A model generated the notes under the pieces. That model searched no databases. It was not told where the DNA came from and saw only the letters and a program-made list of their open reading frames with translations. Shown here one piece after another: positions 9,725-19,486 of a DNA stretch of 64,000 nt. The number at the start of each line of letters is the position of its first letter. Positions within the stretch are counted from its first letter, which is position 1. This DNA comes from Pseudoalteromonas nigrifaciens. GTDB taxonomy: Bacteria; Pseudomonadota; Gammaproteobacteria; Enterobacterales; Alteromonadaceae. The translations under genes were made by a program, and so were the position numbers. The stretch spans positions 1,550,001-1,614,000 of the forward strand of contig NZ_CP011036.1 of assembly GCF_002221505.1 (NCBI RefSeq). The letters are read 5' to 3'.

Positions 9725-10315
9725 ATGGTGGGTCGGCGAGTTAGTGATGAGCAATTAATTGAGATCATTGAAGCGGCGATTTTTGTTGCTGACAAACCAT
9801 TAAGTAAACGTCATCTAAAGGATGTTGTTTTAGCCGATTTAGCAATATCTATGGTGCGTATAAACGATGCAATAACAGCAATACAAACACATTTTCAGAC
9901 CCGTGGTATTCGTTTGGTAGAAGTAGGCAGTGGTTATCGTTTTCAGGCATGTAGTAGCTTAAGCCCTTGGCTAAGTAATTTATGGCAAGAACGCGCGCCC
10001 AAATATTCGCGTGCTTTGCTCGAAACATTATCGCTAATTGCTTATAGGCAACCAATTACACGCGCCGAAATTGAACAAGTGCGTGGTGTTACTACGGGGG
10101 CAAATATTATTAAAACACTACTCGAAAGAGAGTGGGTTAAAGTGGTAGGCCACAAAGAAGTGCCGGGTAAGCCGGCGCTATATGCGACTACTAAACAATT
10201 TTTAGATTATTTTTCGATAACAGGTTTAGATAATTTACCTGCCTTGCCAGAGCAACAGCAAAGTAAAATTAACCAGTTATTAAGTGATCCTTCTGTGAGA
10301 GAACCATCCGAATGA
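9725..10315 (+). CDS. scpB: segregation and condensation protein B
   Basis: About 196 aa with the tandem winged-helix pattern of Scp[60 protein letters not shown]. ScpB is a kleisin-interacting subunit of the SMC-ScpAB condensin. A GTG start at 9701 is possible, but ATG 9725 has AAGAG 5-6 nt upstream and is preferred. The stop overlaps the rluB start as ATGA. The usual upstream partner scpA is not next to it here; an unrelated EF-hand gene with its own terminator precedes it. Confidence 0.88.
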   Translation: MVGRRVSDEQLIEIIEAAIFVADKPLSKRHLKDVVLADLAISMVRINDAITAIQTHFQTRGIRLVEVGSGYRFQACSSLSPWLSNLWQERAPKYSRALLETLSLIAYRQPITRAEIEQVRGVTTGANIIKTLLEREWVKVVGHKEVPGKPALYATTKQFLDYFSITGLDNLPALPEQQQSKINQLLSDPSVREPSE

Positions 10316-11184
10316 GTGTTATACAAGGTGAAAAGTTACAAAAAGTCCTAGCCCGTGCTGGCGTAGGCTCACGCCGTGAAATGGAAAAATACATTGATGC
10401 AAACCGCGTTAGCGTTAACGGCAAAGTGGCTAAATTAGGCGATCGTGTTGAAGAAACAGATTCAATTCGCGTTGATGGCCATACAGTAAAAATTGAAGAA
10501 AAAGCGGATAGAATTTGTCGCGTAATTATGTATAACAAGCCTGAAGGTGAGTTAAGCACGCGTAAAGATCCTGAAGGTCGTCGTACTGTATTTGACCGAC
10601 TCCCTCGTATTGATGGCGAGCGCTGGATTGCGGTTGGCCGATTAGATATTAATACCGCAGGCTTGATGCTATTTACTAACGATGGTGAATTAGCAAACCG
10701 ACTCATGCACCCAAGTTACGAGGTTGAACGTGAATACTCAGCCCGTGTATTTGGTGAAGTAACCAAAGAAACCATTAAAAACTTAACCCGTGGTGTTGAA
10801 CTTGAAGATGGCCCAGCAAAATTTCTAACGGTTAACCCTATGGGCGGTGAAGGTATAAACCGTTGGTACAATGTAACGCTTAATGAAGGACGTAACCGAG
10901 AAGTTCGTCGTTTATGGCAATCACAAGAGGTGGAAGTTTCTCGCCTGATCCGTATTCGTTACGGTAAATTAGAGCTGGATAAGCGCGTACCACAAGGTGG
11001 TTGGATTGAATACGACCTAGACACTGTAAACTATTTACGAAAAACAGTTAAGTTAGGACGTGAAACACAAACTAAGCTTTCTGTAATGCCTGAAAAACGC
11101 AAAGATAAGCGTGCCAAAATAAACCAAATACGTAAAGCGGTTAAAAAGCACAATCAGCGTGTTAAACCAACTAAACGTAAGTAA
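10312..11184 (+). CDS. rluB: 23S rRNA pseudouridine synthase RluB
   Basis: 290 aa. An S4 RNA-binding domain (about 5-60, [18 protein letters not shown]) is followed by the RsuA/RluB-type catalytic domain, with the nucleophile Asp112 in [17 protein letters not shown]. It makes pseudouridine 2605 in 23S rRNA by homology to E. coli. The tail after residue 255 is rich in Lys and Arg, as is usual for RluB. It overlaps scpB by 4 nt, so it is translationally coupled. A perfect palindromic terminator follows, with the group II intron directly behind it. Confidence 0.95.
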   Translation: MSVIQGEKLQKVLARAGVGSRREMEKYIDANRVSVNGKVAKLGDRVEETDSIRVDGHTVKIEEKADRICRVIMYNKPEGELSTRKDPEGRRTVFDRLPRIDGERWIAVGRLDINTAGLMLFTNDGELANRLMHPSYEVEREYSARVFGEVTKETIKNLTRGVELEDGPAKFLTVNPMGGEGINRWYNVTLNEGRNREVRRLWQSQEVEVSRLIRIRYGKLELDKRVPQGGWIEYDLDTVNYLRKTVKLGRETQTKLSVMPEKRKDKRAKINQIRKAVKKHNQRVKPTKRK

Positions 11185-11223
11185 CCTGCTATTTAGTTAA
11201 ATTAGTTAAATTAGTTAGGCATT

Positions 11224-11257
11224 AAAAAAGCCGCTCAAAATTTTGAGCGGCTTTTTT
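11224..11257. terminator. rluB terminator, 17+17 perfect palindrome
   Basis: Positions 11224-11240 and 11241-11257 are exact reverse complements: A6-GCCGCTC-A4 and T4-GAGCGGC-T6. It works in both directions in principle. The group II intron starts at the next base (11258), which fits the target preference of class C introns for terminator hairpins. Confidence 0.92.
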
Positions 11258-13359
11258 GTTTGCCCAGCGAAGCTGGCAAACCCGATAGGCTGAAAGATGC
11301 CTTATTACCCTGACTAAGGGGAAGATAATCTGAATGGCAAGGGCGTCACTGGCCAACGGTGGGGTCTGAAGGAAGCCATAAGAAGTTAGAGGTACACAAC
11401 TAACCGTAACCTGTTTCGGCAGTATTGGTGGGTCAGCGTGCAAAATAGCGCAACGCCCTATACTTAGTCAGACCAATACTGTGCTTGAGGGTGGGATTTC
11501 TAACAGGGAGCCAGTGCAGTAACTGGGGAAGCCTGGCATCTAAACTTAGTGTAAATAAGTGGCCTAAACTCAAGGGGAAACCCAAGGTTTAACGTCGGTG
11601 TGAGGTGGCAGATGAACCCGTAGTAGTGAGTAAGGCTAGGCCGATGAAAGCCAGTAATGGTGTGGAGGACAAAACCAAGCCGACTATCAACAGAATGTTT
11701 GATAGGGTCAATTTTAATCAAAAGTTTTAATTGATTGCGAAGGGGGGAAGTATTCTTTAAGTGTATGAAAATCAGGAGTATCGACGTATAGGCTCACATG
11801 TATTTCGACGGAAATAGGCAAGAGATGACGGCTAAGCAGGAATGTGGACGCTGAGAACTGAAGGCCGAGCATGGGAGTAATGAGCGACCACTTAGGCAGA
11901 TTGCCATTCGGCTAGCACACCTAATGTCCTCATGAAGAACACCACTATACATCAATGTGAAACGACAGACATACCGTAAGCAAAGGCAATTGATGACAGT
12001 TTACTACAGCTTGTATGGGCAATTATTAGATATTAATAACCTGTACAAGGGATTCAAAAAAGTGAAAGCAGCGAAAGGAGCGGCCGGAATAGATAGGCAG
12101 TCCATAGCCGCGTTCGCCTTGAATTTAGAAGAAAACTTGAAACAACTGCAAGGTGAACTGCAAAGCAAGCAGTATCGCGCACAGCCAGTCAAACGGATAG
12201 AAATACCGAAAGATGATGGTGGTGTGAGACTGCTGGGAATTCCAACAGTTCGCGACCGCATAGTACAACAAACACTATTGAACATTCTCCAACCGCTCTT
12301 CGACATCGACTTTCACCCATCAAGTTATGGGTACAGGCCGAAACGAAGTTGTCATGACGCCATCAGCAAAGCCACGGTATTTATTCGTAAATATCACCGT
12401 GAGTGGGTGGTTGATATGGATCTGTCGAAGTGTTTTGACCTACTCGATCACGACTTGATCATAAGCAGCGTCAAAAGCAAAGTGACAGACGGTAGCATCT
12501 TAAAACTGCTCAAACAGTTTTTAAAAAGCGGAGTAATGATAGGCAATAATTGGGAAGCGAGTGAGCTAGGAAGTCCACAAGGTGGTGTTATCAGTCCACT
12601 GTTGGCGAATATCTACCTAGATGCATTTGATCAAGAAATGAAAAAGCGAAATCACAGAATAGTGAGGTACGCCGACGACATATTGATCTTATGCTGCACA
12701 GAAAAAGCAGCCAAGAATGCACTCACAGTAGCGACTCAGATACTCGAAAAAGGCTTAAAGTTAACAGTCAACGAAAAGAAAACGCACATAGCGCATAGTA
12801 GTGAAGGCGTAAAATTTTTGGGAGGGGAGATAGGCAGTAATTGGACGCGTACCAAAGCCACAAAACTCAAAGGCTTTAAACAAAGAGTTAAACGATTAAC
12901 AAAGCGAAATAGTGGCATGAACTTAATTGAAGTAATAAAAAGACTCAATCCAGTGGTGCGCGGCTTTGTAAATTATTTCAGTATAGCCAATTGTAAACGA
13001 GTGCTAAATTTGTTGGCAAGGTGGGTGAGACGACGATTAAGGGCAATTCAGTTAAGGTTGTGGAAAAACCCAGCGAGGTTGCATAAGCGACTAAAACAAT
13101 TAGGGAAAAAGCCGCCATTTAAGTTCATCAAAATGAACTCATGGCGAAACTCTCTAAGTCCATTATCGAATGTAGCGATGCCAAACCAATGGTTTGAGGA
13201 GCAAGGTTTATATTCAATGGAAAAAGTAAGTACAGGATGGCTTGCTCAATCGGCGTTTAGAAAATAAGCCGAAGGGATAGAAGAATACAGGAGCCGTATA
13301 CGAGGCCCGTACGTACGGTTCTGTGAGAGGGATGAGGCAAAAGCCTCACCCTACTCGAT
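11258..13359 (+). mobile_element. group II intron, probably class C (IIC)
   Basis: About 2.1 kb. The 5' end GTTTG (GUGYG-like) at 11258 abuts the T-run of the rluB terminator. A structured 700-nt stretch with no gene precedes the reverse-transcriptase ORF. Domain V is at 13291-13321: GAGCCGTA pairs with TACGGTTC and has the AGC triad. At 31 nt it is shorter than the 34-nt form, as in class C. Domain VI follows, with the stem TGAGGC(aaaa)GCCTCA and a likely branch A at 13353. The 3' end CGAT closes at 13359, 7 nt after the branch A. The exact 5' boundary is inferred. It sits in the gap between rluB and the convergent SDR gene and disrupts no gene. Confidence 0.85.
11993..13267 (+). CDS. ltrA: group II intron reverse transcriptase/maturase
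   Basis: 424 aa from ATG 11993, which has AAAGG 6 nt upstream; a GTG at 11957 would add 12 residues. RT blocks are clear: GIPTVRDRIVQQTLL, SSYGYRPKRSCHDAI, VVDMDLSKCFD, SPQGGVISPLLANIYLD and the catalytic RYADD (YADD about 226-229). A maturase domain X follows (LNPVVRGFVNYFS, about 290-365). There is no HNH endonuclease domain at the C-terminus, consistent with class C or D introns that prime from DNA forks. The product splices the intron RNA and copies it at the target. All key RT residues are present, so the element may be active. Confidence 0.93.
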   Translation: MTVYYSLYGQLLDINNLYKGFKKVKAAKGAAGIDRQSIAAFALNLEENLKQLQGELQSKQYRAQPVKRIEIPKDDGGVRLLGIPTVRDRIVQQTLLNILQPLFDIDFHPSSYGYRPKRSCHDAISKATVFIRKYHREWVVDMDLSKCFDLLDHDLIISSVKSKVTDGSILKLLKQFLKSGVMIGNNWEASELGSPQGGVISPLLANIYLDAFDQEMKKRNHRIVRYADDILILCCTEKAAKNALTVATQILEKGLKLTVNEKKTHIAHSSEGVKFLGGEIGSNWTRTKATKLKGFKQRVKRLTKRNSGMNLIEVIKRLNPVVRGFVNYFSIANCKRVLNLLARWVRRRLRAIQLRLWKNPARLHKRLKQLGKKPPFKFIKMNSWRNSLSPLSNVAMPNQWFEEQGLYSMEKVSTGWLAQSAFRK

Positions 13360-13380
13360 GTATCTACATTAGAGTAATAG

Positions 13381-14127
13381 CTATTTTTTTACTTGAGCGT
13401 CAAGCGACTCGCCATTCACATTACTCGAATCATCACTCATTAAATATAAGTAAGTAGGCATTAAGTCTTCAGGTGTTGCAAGTTTATCTCGGTCTTCACC
13501 AGGATAAGCACTAGCGCGCATTGAAGTGCGTGTAGCACCAGGGTTAATACAATTAATACGTATATTGGTTTTACCTACTTCACATGCCCATGTTTGCATC
13601 ATGCCCTCTACAGCAAATTTCGAAATAGCATAAGGCCCCCAAAATTCGCGACCTTTACGGCCCACGCCAGATGATGTAAATACCACGGATGCATTTTTAG
13701 ATTTGCGCAGTACCGGAAACAGCGCTTTAGTGATCATAGCTTGCGCGGTGACATTAACCTTCATTATGTTTTCAAAGGTTGACGAACAAAAATGCTCAAG
13801 TGGCCCTAACGTGCCTAAAATGCCCGCATTATTTAATAAACCATCAAGACAGCCAAATTGAGACTCTATAGTGGCAGCTAGATCGCGGTAGTTTTGCTTA
13901 GTTGCGCCTTTTAAATCCATAGGGACTATTGCCGGTTGTGGATAACCTGCTTTAACAATTTCATCATAAACACATTCTAGTTTATTAGTTGTTTTGCCTA
14001 ATAAAATAACAGTTGCGCCGTATTTAGCGTATGTAATTGCAGCTACTCGGCCAATTCCATCACCTGCGCCGGTGATTAAAATAACTTTATCTTTAAGTGC
14101 ATTTTCAGCAGCTTGATAGGTGTTCAT
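13381..14127 (-). CDS. yciK: YciK-family short-chain dehydrogenase/reductase
   Basis: 248 aa from ATG 14127. The frame is open to 14175, but MNTYQAAENALKDKVILITG matches the family start. Rossmann-fold NAD(P) site: ITGAGDGIGR. NNAGILG and the catalytic YAISK (Tyr-x3-Lys) with the upstream Ser in VVFTSSG are intact. The family (YciK) is conserved in gammaproteobacteria; its substrate is unknown. It ends 22 nt from the group II intron and converges on rluB. Confidence 0.85.
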   Translation of the reverse strand: MNTYQAAENALKDKVILITGAGDGIGRVAAITYAKYGATVILLGKTTNKLECVYDEIVKAGYPQPAIVPMDLKGATKQNYRDLAATIESQFGCLDGLLNNAGILGTLGPLEHFCSSTFENIMKVNVTAQAMITKALFPVLRKSKNASVVFTSSGVGRKGREFWGPYAISKFAVEGMMQTWACEVGKTNIRINCINPGATRTSMRASAYPGEDRDKLATPEDLMPTYLYLMSDDSSNVNGESLDAQVKK

Positions 14128-14333
14128 AAAAGTACCCATGGATGAATTTTTTTTGATTTTAACATAGCAAAACATTAAGTAATCGAATTTATTGTAAATT
14201 TAGGTGGCGAAAGTAGAAAGTTTACGTTAAGTTTAACTGGTCTAATGTCTCATTAATAAACTGATTACATTGTTTTAACTTAATATACTTAATAAACACA
14301 CTATAAAAATAAGATATGTGCGGAGCCAACAAT

Positions 14334-16763
14334 ATGAAAAAAATGCTACTCTCACTCTCGGTTACAGCTGCTCTTGCAGGTTGTGGCGGCGGAGAAACGC
14401 TAGAAGATGTTAAAAACGATTCGGTTACAGTTATCCCAAAGGCGACGGTAAAGTTTGATCCCGCTAATGGGGTTATATCTGTACCCAATGATTTATTAAT
14501 GAGCGGTACCCAAGATGGTACTTTAAATATTCCTGGGGAGTTAAATGACGCTAATGTGTCAATTCCTCGTGCTGCTTATGCTAACCCTCAACTTGCACTA
14601 GGTGCGCTTGATGGCTGGTCTACTCAAGTTCCTTTTAAAATAGATTTAACTTTCCCACCAAATGTAAGCCTAGATGCCACCTCTGCAGGTACACCAGGTT
14701 CAGTACGTATTTTTGAAGTAATAATGGGAGCAAGTTTAACAGATGAACAATGCTCACAAGCACCTGCAGGTGCTGCCTGTAAATTAGTAGGTGAACTACA
14801 ATTTGGTGTGGACTTTATCACCCAAGCATCTGGTGATGCGGTGGCGGTTATTCCACTTAAGCCATTTAAAGCCGGCAGCTCTTATATTAATGTATTAACC
14901 ACAGAGCTTAAAGACTCACAAGGGCGTGCTATTGAGCCGTCATCTACTTACGCTACAGTAAAACAAGAAGCGCCGTTAATTACGCCATCACAACTAGCGC
15001 TACAGGGGGCTGTTAATAGCTACGAAAATGTGGTTGTTAGTTCAGGCAATATTACTAAAGATGAAATTATTTTTTCTGCTGCAATGACCATGCAATCGGC
15101 AGGCCCTGTGCTTGGTACAATTAAAAAGTTATTAGCAGCGAGCCTGCAAAATCCAAATTTACCGACACCAGCAATTACTGTACCTACTCAGCCAATGGTA
15201 AATGTACAGCAAGTATTTCAATCACAAGGTGTTACTGTTAGTGATGCCTTTCAAGGTGTGCAATACCAAAAAGGTAGCATTATGTTACCTATGTATTTAG
15301 GTACGCCTACAGGTAAAGAAATTAGCGATTTAAACGACACTTATTGGCAAGGCATGTGTGATAACGCAGTTGTTGTATTGGGTTATAAAGCACAAGCAGG
15401 TGCTGCATTTCCTACTGATCCAATTAGTGAAAATGACGGCGCATGTGCCGCATTAAGCGGTGGTAAATTACGTGATTTAGGGTTAGATAGCACGCGTCAT
15501 TTAACCAAATATAATTCAATTCCTAAAGTGCAAAGTATGGCCAATGTGCCAGTGCAAGTGACTAAACCTATTTTGCCTATAATTAATGGTGTGCGCGCAA
15601 GTTTACAATTAGCACCTATTGCTATGCCTGAAAGTGGCTGGCCTGTGGTTATTATGCAGCACGGTATTACTACCAATAAAGAAACCATGCTGACATTAAC
15701 GGCGCAGCTTTCTATTCAGGGTTTTGCCACAATTGCAATTGATCACCCGCGCCATGGCGAGCGAGGAATTGACGTAGATGCAGACGGTAACGATGACTTT
15801 AATGCAACCACAGGTTCAGTACTTAGTTATATGAACCTAAGCTCACTGCTTGTTGCCCGTGATAGTTTACGTCAATCAAGCGCCGATTTATTAGGGTTGC
15901 GTCTTGGCCTAAACTTTATTAATGATACAAGTATAAACAGTAAAGATGTGAGCTATGTTGGTCACTCACTGGGTTCAATTGTAGCGCCGGCGTTTATTGC
16001 CCAAGCAAATAGCCCAATGGCTGAAACACTTGATCCACTGTTTAACGTTAATACAGTTGCGCTTGCAAGTGGCGGCGGTGGTATTGCCAGTTTCTTATTA
16101 GAATCACCTGCGTTTGGCCCATTTATTCAAGGCTCGGTGTTATCACAAGCAGGTACAACCGAAGCAACGGAATTTAATGCATTTTTACAAGGTGATGCAA
16201 TTTCTAACTGCGGTGTATTACTGCCAAATATGCAAGATTTCCTATCATGTGGTTACACCGAATATGCAACGGCTTTAACTATGGCTGGCGAAACGGGTAA
16301 GCTGGCAAATATTAAAGGCGTAATGACACAATTTGCTTTTGCAGCACAAACTGCACTAGATAGTGGCGACCCAACTAATTATGCCGCAACCGTTAAAGCA
16401 CTCGAAACGCCTGTATATATGAACGTGGTAGTGGGCGATGGCGCAGGCAATAAGCCAGACCAAGTTATACCTCCAAGTGTTGCTAGCAATCCGCTTGCAG
16501 GTAGTTTACCACTGGCCAACTTTATGGGCTTAGAAACAGTGAGCACATCACAAGCACCTAGTGCCACGCCGTCTAGCTATTTAGTTAAATTTACAAAAGG
16601 GCATCATGGTTCAGTATTAACACCAGCGCCTAGTGAAGAGGCGGGATCGGATGCTGCAGGTAGCTTTGCTGCTAACTCTGAAATGCAATTGCAAATTGCA
16701 ACTTACTTAGCCGCTCGTGGTCGTTTGTTGTTAATTACAAATAGTGATGTTGTGACCGATTAA
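14334..16763 (+). CDS. VolA/Pla-1/cef-family extracellular lipase, lipoprotein
   Basis: About 809 aa from ATG 14334 (ORF open from 14316). The signal peptide ends in LAGC, so it is a lipoprotein, possibly surface-exposed as VolA is in Vibrio. The N-terminal region (about 30-220) resembles the virulence-factor lipase N-terminal domain (KFDPANGVISVPNDLL). The alpha/beta-hydrolase part has VVIMQHGITTNKE, IDHPRHGERG and the nucleophile motif GHSLGS, with a late His in KGHHGS. It should hydrolyse phospholipids or other acyl esters outside the cell. A stretch DVDADGNDDFNATTG could bind calcium. A terminator follows at 16791. Confidence 0.85.
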   Translation: MKKMLLSLSVTAALAGCGGGETLEDVKNDSVTVIPKATVKFDPANGVISVPNDLLMSGTQDGTLNIPGELNDANVSIPRAAYANPQLALGALDGWSTQVPFKIDLTFPPNVSLDATSAGTPGSVRIFEVIMGASLTDEQCSQAPAGAACKLVGELQFGVDFITQASGDAVAVIPLKPFKAGSSYINVLTTELKDSQGRAIEPSSTYATVKQEAPLITPSQLALQGAVNSYENVVVSSGNITKDEIIFSAAMTMQSAGPVLGTIKKLLAASLQNPNLPTPAITVPTQPMVNVQQVFQSQGVTVSDAFQGVQYQKGSIMLPMYLGTPTGKEISDLNDTYWQGMCDNAVVVLGYKAQAGAAFPTDPISENDGACAALSGGKLRDLGLDSTRHLTKYNSIPKVQSMANVPVQVTKPILPIINGVRASLQLAPIAMPESGWPVVIMQHGITTNKETMLTLTAQLSIQGFATIAIDHPRHGERGIDVDADGNDDFNATTGSVLSYMNLSSLLVARDSLRQSSADLLGLRLGLNFINDTSINSKDVSYVGHSLGSIVAPAFIAQANSPMAETLDPLFNVNTVALASGGGGIASFLLESPAFGPFIQGSVLSQAGTTEATEFNAFLQGDAISNCGVLLPNMQDFLSCGYTEYATALTMAGETGKLANIKGVMTQFAFAAQTALDSGDPTNYAATVKALETPVYMNVVVGDGAGNKPDQVIPPSVASNPLAGSLPLANFMGLETVSTSQAPSATPSSYLVKFTKGHHGSVLTPAPSEEAGSDAAGSFAANSEMQLQIATYLAARGRLLLITNSDVVTD

Positions 16764-16790
16764 TAGCTTACAACGCAATTAAGTAACCAA

Positions 16791-16816
16791 AGCCACTGTT
16801 TAGTGGCTTTTTTTTG
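16791..16816 (+). terminator. terminator of the lipase gene
   Basis: AGCCACT (16791-16797) pairs with AGTGGCT (16802-16808), then a run of eight or more T. Confidence 0.88.
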
Positions 16817-16863
16817 TTAAAAAGCATGCTAAATTAGCTGAAATTTATAAATGGAGAAAAGTG

Positions 16864-17880
16864 TTGGAATTTTTATACGAATACGGTTTGTTTTTCGCTA
16901 AAACGGTTACTTTTGTTATTGCTATAGCCATCATTTTAATGCTGATAGTTGGCGCGGCAGTTAAGCCAAAAGCTAAAAAGGGTGAAATACAAATAGATAA
17001 TATTTCTGAGCAACTAGATAATATTAAACAAAGCTTTTTACACAATACTTTAGGTAAAAAAGAACTTAAAGCACATCAAAAAAAGCTTAAGGCAGATAAT
17101 AAAAAAAATGACAGTAAAGAGCCAAAACCGCGATTATATGTGGTTGACTTTATAGGCAGTATGGATGCACATGAAGTAGAGAGTTTAAGAGAGGAAATAA
17201 CTGCTATTATTTCTATTGCTGATGCGAGTAAAGATAAAGTACTTATTCGCTTAGAAAGTGGTGGCGGAGTAGTGCATGGTTATGGACTTGCAGCTTCACA
17301 GTTACAGCGCATTAAAAATGCAGGTATACCTTTGAGTGTTGCTATAGATAAAGTAGCAGCAAGCGGTGGTTATATGATGGCCTGTGTTGCTGATGAAATT
17401 ATTGCAGCGCCATTTGCTATTGTAGGCTCGATTGGTGTAATAGCGCAAATACCTAACTTTAATAAAATATTAAAGAAAAACGATGTGGAATTTGAGCAAA
17501 TAACCGCAGGCGAGTTTAAACGTACTCTTACTTTATTTGGTGAGAACACCGATAAAGCGCGTGAAAAATTTCGTGAAGAAATTGAGCAAACTCATGGCTT
17601 ATTTAAAACTTTTGTAAGCACGCAGCGCCCAAGTTTAGATATAAGCTCAGTGGCTACAGGTGAGCATTGGTTTGCAACTCAAGCAATAGAGAAAGGCTTG
17701 GTGGATGTTATAAAAACCAGTGATGATGCCTTGCTTGAACAACAAGATGAGCGTCAAATTTATAAGATTAAATATAAGATTAAAAAAGGCTTAAGTGACA
17801 AATTAGCACTTGGCTTTAGTAGTGCAGTTAATAAGGCAGGGGTTAATTTAGTTTCTAAGTTTAAATCATTAAATCCATAA
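16864..17880 (+). CDS. sohB: SohB-like S49 peptidase, inner membrane
   Basis: About 338 aa. GGAG (16853-16856) lies 4 nt from GTG 16861 and 7 nt from TTG 16864; the latter gives MEFLYEYGLFFAK, which matches E. coli SohB (MELLSEYGLFLAK). One N-terminal membrane segment is followed by a charged linker and the S49 domain (about 95-300). Catalytic Ser is in VAASGGYM and the general-base Lys in TAGEFKRTL. It is a periplasm-facing serine peptidase thought to take part in membrane protein quality control. A bidirectional terminator separates it from the convergent symporter gene. Confidence 0.9.
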   Translation: MEFLYEYGLFFAKTVTFVIAIAIILMLIVGAAVKPKAKKGEIQIDNISEQLDNIKQSFLHNTLGKKELKAHQKKLKADNKKNDSKEPKPRLYVVDFIGSMDAHEVESLREEITAIISIADASKDKVLIRLESGGGVVHGYGLAASQLQRIKNAGIPLSVAIDKVAASGGYMMACVADEIIAAPFAIVGSIGVIAQIPNFNKILKKNDVEFEQITAGEFKRTLTLFGENTDKAREKFREEIEQTHGLFKTFVSTQRPSLDISSVATGEHWFATQAIEKGLVDVIKTSDDALLEQQDERQIYKIKYKIKKGLSDKLALGFSSAVNKAGVNLVSKFKSLNP

Positions 17881-17918
17881 ATAGTGGATTACTTTAAGCT
17901 TAATTAGCTTTGGCCAAT

Positions 17919-17949
17919 AAAAAACCCTTGAATTAATCAAGGGTTTTTT
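17919..17949. terminator. bidirectional terminator between sohB and the symporter gene
   Basis: AAAAAACCCTTGA (17919-17931) pairs with TCAAGGGTTTTTT (17937-17949); A and T runs flank both sides. Confidence 0.9.
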
Positions 17950-17965
17950 AATGCGAAGTTATTTA

Positions 17966-19297
17966 CTAATTCATAGATTTACTTATGTTTTCTAAATCTT
18001 TCGCTGCATTTGGGTCATTATAAATAGACTCATCTAGCTGACCTTCAGATTTAGCAACCACACAGGTAACCATACAGTCACCCGTAATATTAACTGCAGT
18101 GCGGGTCATATCTAGCAATCTATCTACACCAATAATTATTGCAATACCCTCTACTGGTAGGCCTACTTGATTAAGTACCATTGCTAACATAATTAAGCCA
18201 ACACCCGGTACGCCGGCCGTGCCAACAGACGCTAACGTAGCCGTTAAAATTACCATTAAATAATCAGAAATAGTTAAATCAACACTAAATACTTGCGCAA
18301 TAAATACAGTGGCAACACCTTGCATAATGGCAGTGCCATCCATGTTTATGGTTGCACCTAGCGGAATAGTAAATGAAGCAACAGAGTTATTAACCCCGAG
18401 TTTTTTAGTGGCTGTTTCAAGAGTAATTGGCATAGTTGCACTTGAACTTGAAGTACTAAAACCAAACAAACAGGCGTGTTTCATTTTCTTTAAAAAAGTT
18501 ACAGGGTTTAAACCCGTCAATAGTTTTAATAACAAACTGTAATTTACAAACGCATGTAATAATAAAGCGGCAACCACTACAAAAAAGTACTTAGCCAAGC
18601 TAACAATTAAGTTTAACTCTATGGTAGTAAATAACTTTGCCATTAAGAAAAACACCCCGTAAGGCGCCACGTTCATTAATAAAGTAACTAGTTTTAAAAT
18701 TACCGTATTAAGGTCTTCAAAAACCACCGCTACGCGTTTCCCGGCATTACCACTAAGTGCCATAGCAATACCAAACAGTAATGCGAAAACAATAACTTGA
18801 AGCATATTACCTTTTGCCATAGCTTCAAAAGGATTAGTAGGGAACATATCTATAATAACGCGCGCTAAGGTAGGTGCCTCAGATACGTCGTAACTTGCAT
18901 CTGTTGGCAAGTCAATACCTACGCCAGGGCTAAACAGTAAAGCCAAAGTAATAGCCAGAGTAATAGCTAAGGCTGTGGTAATTAAATATAAACCAATTGA
19001 TTTACCACCCAAGCTGCCTAATTTTTTAGGATCGCTTAAGCTACATGTGCCACACACTAAAGATACAAATACTAAAGGAACAACCAGCATTTTTAAGCTG
19101 GCAATAAATATTTGCCCACCAATGTGAAAAATTCCATCAACAAAAAAAGCTTTAATTGGCAAAGAGAATAACCCAAGTGGTATTAGGTAATCGTCTTCAC
19201 CAGCTAATATAGCTTGAAATAAAAAGCCTACGGCAATACCTAATGCCATGCCTATCATTATGCGAGTTGTTAAGCTCATTGAACGTATTTTCGACAT
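17966..19297 (-). CDS. dicarboxylate/amino acid:cation symporter (DAACS family)
   Basis: 443 aa membrane protein of the GltP/DctA (SLC1) family. It has eight hydrophobic segments and the re-entrant serine-rich loop SSSSATMPITLE, followed by the cation/substrate motif NMDGTAIMQGVATVFIAQ. It imports acidic amino acids or C4-dicarboxylates with Na+ or H+; sequence alone does not tell which. It is probably monocistronic. Confidence 0.9.
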   Translation of the reverse strand: MSKIRSMSLTTRIMIGMALGIAVGFLFQAILAGEDDYLIPLGLFSLPIKAFFVDGIFHIGGQIFIASLKMLVVPLVFVSLVCGTCSLSDPKKLGSLGGKSIGLYLITTALAITLAITLALLFSPGVGIDLPTDASYDVSEAPTLARVIIDMFPTNPFEAMAKGNMLQVIVFALLFGIAMALSGNAGKRVAVVFEDLNTVILKLVTLLMNVAPYGVFFLMAKLFTTIELNLIVSLAKYFFVVVAALLLHAFVNYSLLLKLLTGLNPVTFLKKMKHACLFGFSTSSSSATMPITLETATKKLGVNNSVASFTIPLGATINMDGTAIMQGVATVFIAQVFSVDLTISDYLMVILTATLASVGTAGVPGVGLIMLAMVLNQVGLPVEGIAIIIGVDRLLDMTRTAVNITGDCMVTCVVAKSEGQLDESIYNDPNAAKDLENISKSMN

Positions 19298-19486
19298 ATT
19301 TCCAATCTATTTTTTATAAATTTGGCACAGCCTACCAGCATGTAAATATTTATACAGAAAAATTTATTAATAATTTAAATTTTTTTATCAAAGAAAGTAT
19401 CAAAAAACTGTGATTTTAGACTAAGTTATAGGTTAACATGAGGTAAACAATACAAAGTTAATAATAATAACGCTAGGGAGAGGTTT

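Noticed and set aside
11222..11721. Two minus-strand ORFs of 73 aa in the intron
   Set aside because: They fall in the structured RNA part of the group II intron (domains I-III) and show no protein-like features.
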